A program made the translations under genes and the position numbers. The notes beneath the pieces are model-generated. The model saw only the letters and a list, made by a program, of their open reading frames with translations. It had not been told where the DNA came from and made no database searches. Positions 63,962 to 64,000 of a DNA stretch of 64,000 nucleotides are shown here, in pieces. Position 1 is the stretch's first letter, and each line of letters begins with the position of its first letter. Source of the DNA: Kaistella gelatinilytica (lineage in GTDB: Bacteria > Bacteroidota > Bacteroidia > Flavobacteriales > Weeksellaceae); assembly GCF_015679325.1 (NCBI RefSeq), contig NZ_JADPVI010000002.1, forward strand, positions 733,126-797,125, written 5' to 3'.

Positions 63962-64000
63962 AGATAACATCGTATTGGCAATAGTGCGGAAGAATCGCAA
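63962..64000 (+). repeat. attC-like site G, left part only
   Basis: AGATAAC core at 63962, complementary to the start of the same cassette at 63089. The following stem sequence (CGTATTGGCAATAGTGCGG) differs from the other sites, and the right half lies outside the window. Confidence 0.6.

Larger units (their letters stand above)
58099..64000 (+). mobile_element. Integron-like element: tyrosine recombinase, attI-like site and cassette array (continues past window)
   Basis: A recombinase gene, an attI-like site at 59154-59240, then seven cassettes bounded by attC-like palindromes. Predicted junctions (between G and TT of the core) are at 59234/59235, 59977/59978, 60849/60850, 61296/61297, 61886/61887, 62364/62365 and 63089/63090. 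This gives cassettes of 743, 872, 447, 590, 478 and 725 bp and a last one that runs off the window. All ORFs point away from the recombinase. Confidence 0.82.

Noticed and set aside
59852..63968. The repeated ~130-bp units looked at first like a CRISPR array.
   Set aside because: Units are too long, imperfect and widely spaced, the spacers are whole genes, and no cas genes are present. The ends pair within cassettes as in integrons.
58099..64000. Prophage or integrative conjugative element marked by the tyrosine recombinase.
   Set aside because: No phage, relaxase or tra genes are seen; the ORFs are isolated single genes between attC-like sites.

Overview
The window comes from an AT-rich chromosome of a Bacteroidota, most likely a Flavobacteriia/Weeksellaceae member close to Chryseobacterium or Kaistella. 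The evidence is the gene content (a PorD-type DUF4835 protein, GLPGLI, DUF3078 and DUF5687 families, B12-dependent methylmalonyl-CoA mutase, TonB systems), frequent TAnnTTTG promoter elements, and a tRNA gene without an encoded CCA. No database search was possible; names rest on motifs and family memory.

About 0-57.8 kb is ordinary core chromosome. It begins with a partial TatD nuclease and a TetR regulator. A conserved flavobacterial cluster follows (bamD, rpoZ-like, coaBC, porD-like, recN), then an ABC exporter pair and a sigma-factor/membrane-protein/beta-barrel set. A class II fumarase and a class I fumarase flank a WYL-type regulator. Next come prfA, methylmalonyl-CoA mutase, a complete sufA-sufB-sufC-sufD operon (sufS lies apart at 40.2 kb), and a probable metal-handling cluster: a Cys-rich exported protein, a TonB receptor with two HMA domains, and a lipoprotein with a duplicated His/Cys motif. 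Further genes include msrB, pyrD, an IS110-family element, glyS, nth, an ExbB-ExbD-TonB operon, folC, tRNA-Val, comM, dprA and gdhA.

The IS110 element (35958-37192) sits inside a dispersed palindromic repeat that has three other copies in the window. Its non-coding end has the layout expected of a bridge RNA.

The last 5.9 kb (58099-64000) is the most remarkable part. A tyrosine recombinase gene is followed by an attI-like site and then an array of at least seven cassettes, six with one small ORF and one without any, separated by ~130-bp imperfect palindromes. The two ends of every cassette are complementary to each other over about 13-17 bases, starting at a GTT/AAC core. The sequence of this stem differs from cassette to cassette. 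Base 11 is unpaired in all seven, and an inner stem shows covariation. This is the architecture of an integron. The recombinase, however, lacks the spacing of IntI-type integrases and is encoded in the same direction as the cassettes, upstream of the attachment site. Most cassette products look exported (lipoproteins or signal peptides), and one is a GLPGLI protein with a paralogue in the core chromosome at 26.4 kb. The array runs off the window end. Whether this class has already been described cannot be judged from the sequence alone.
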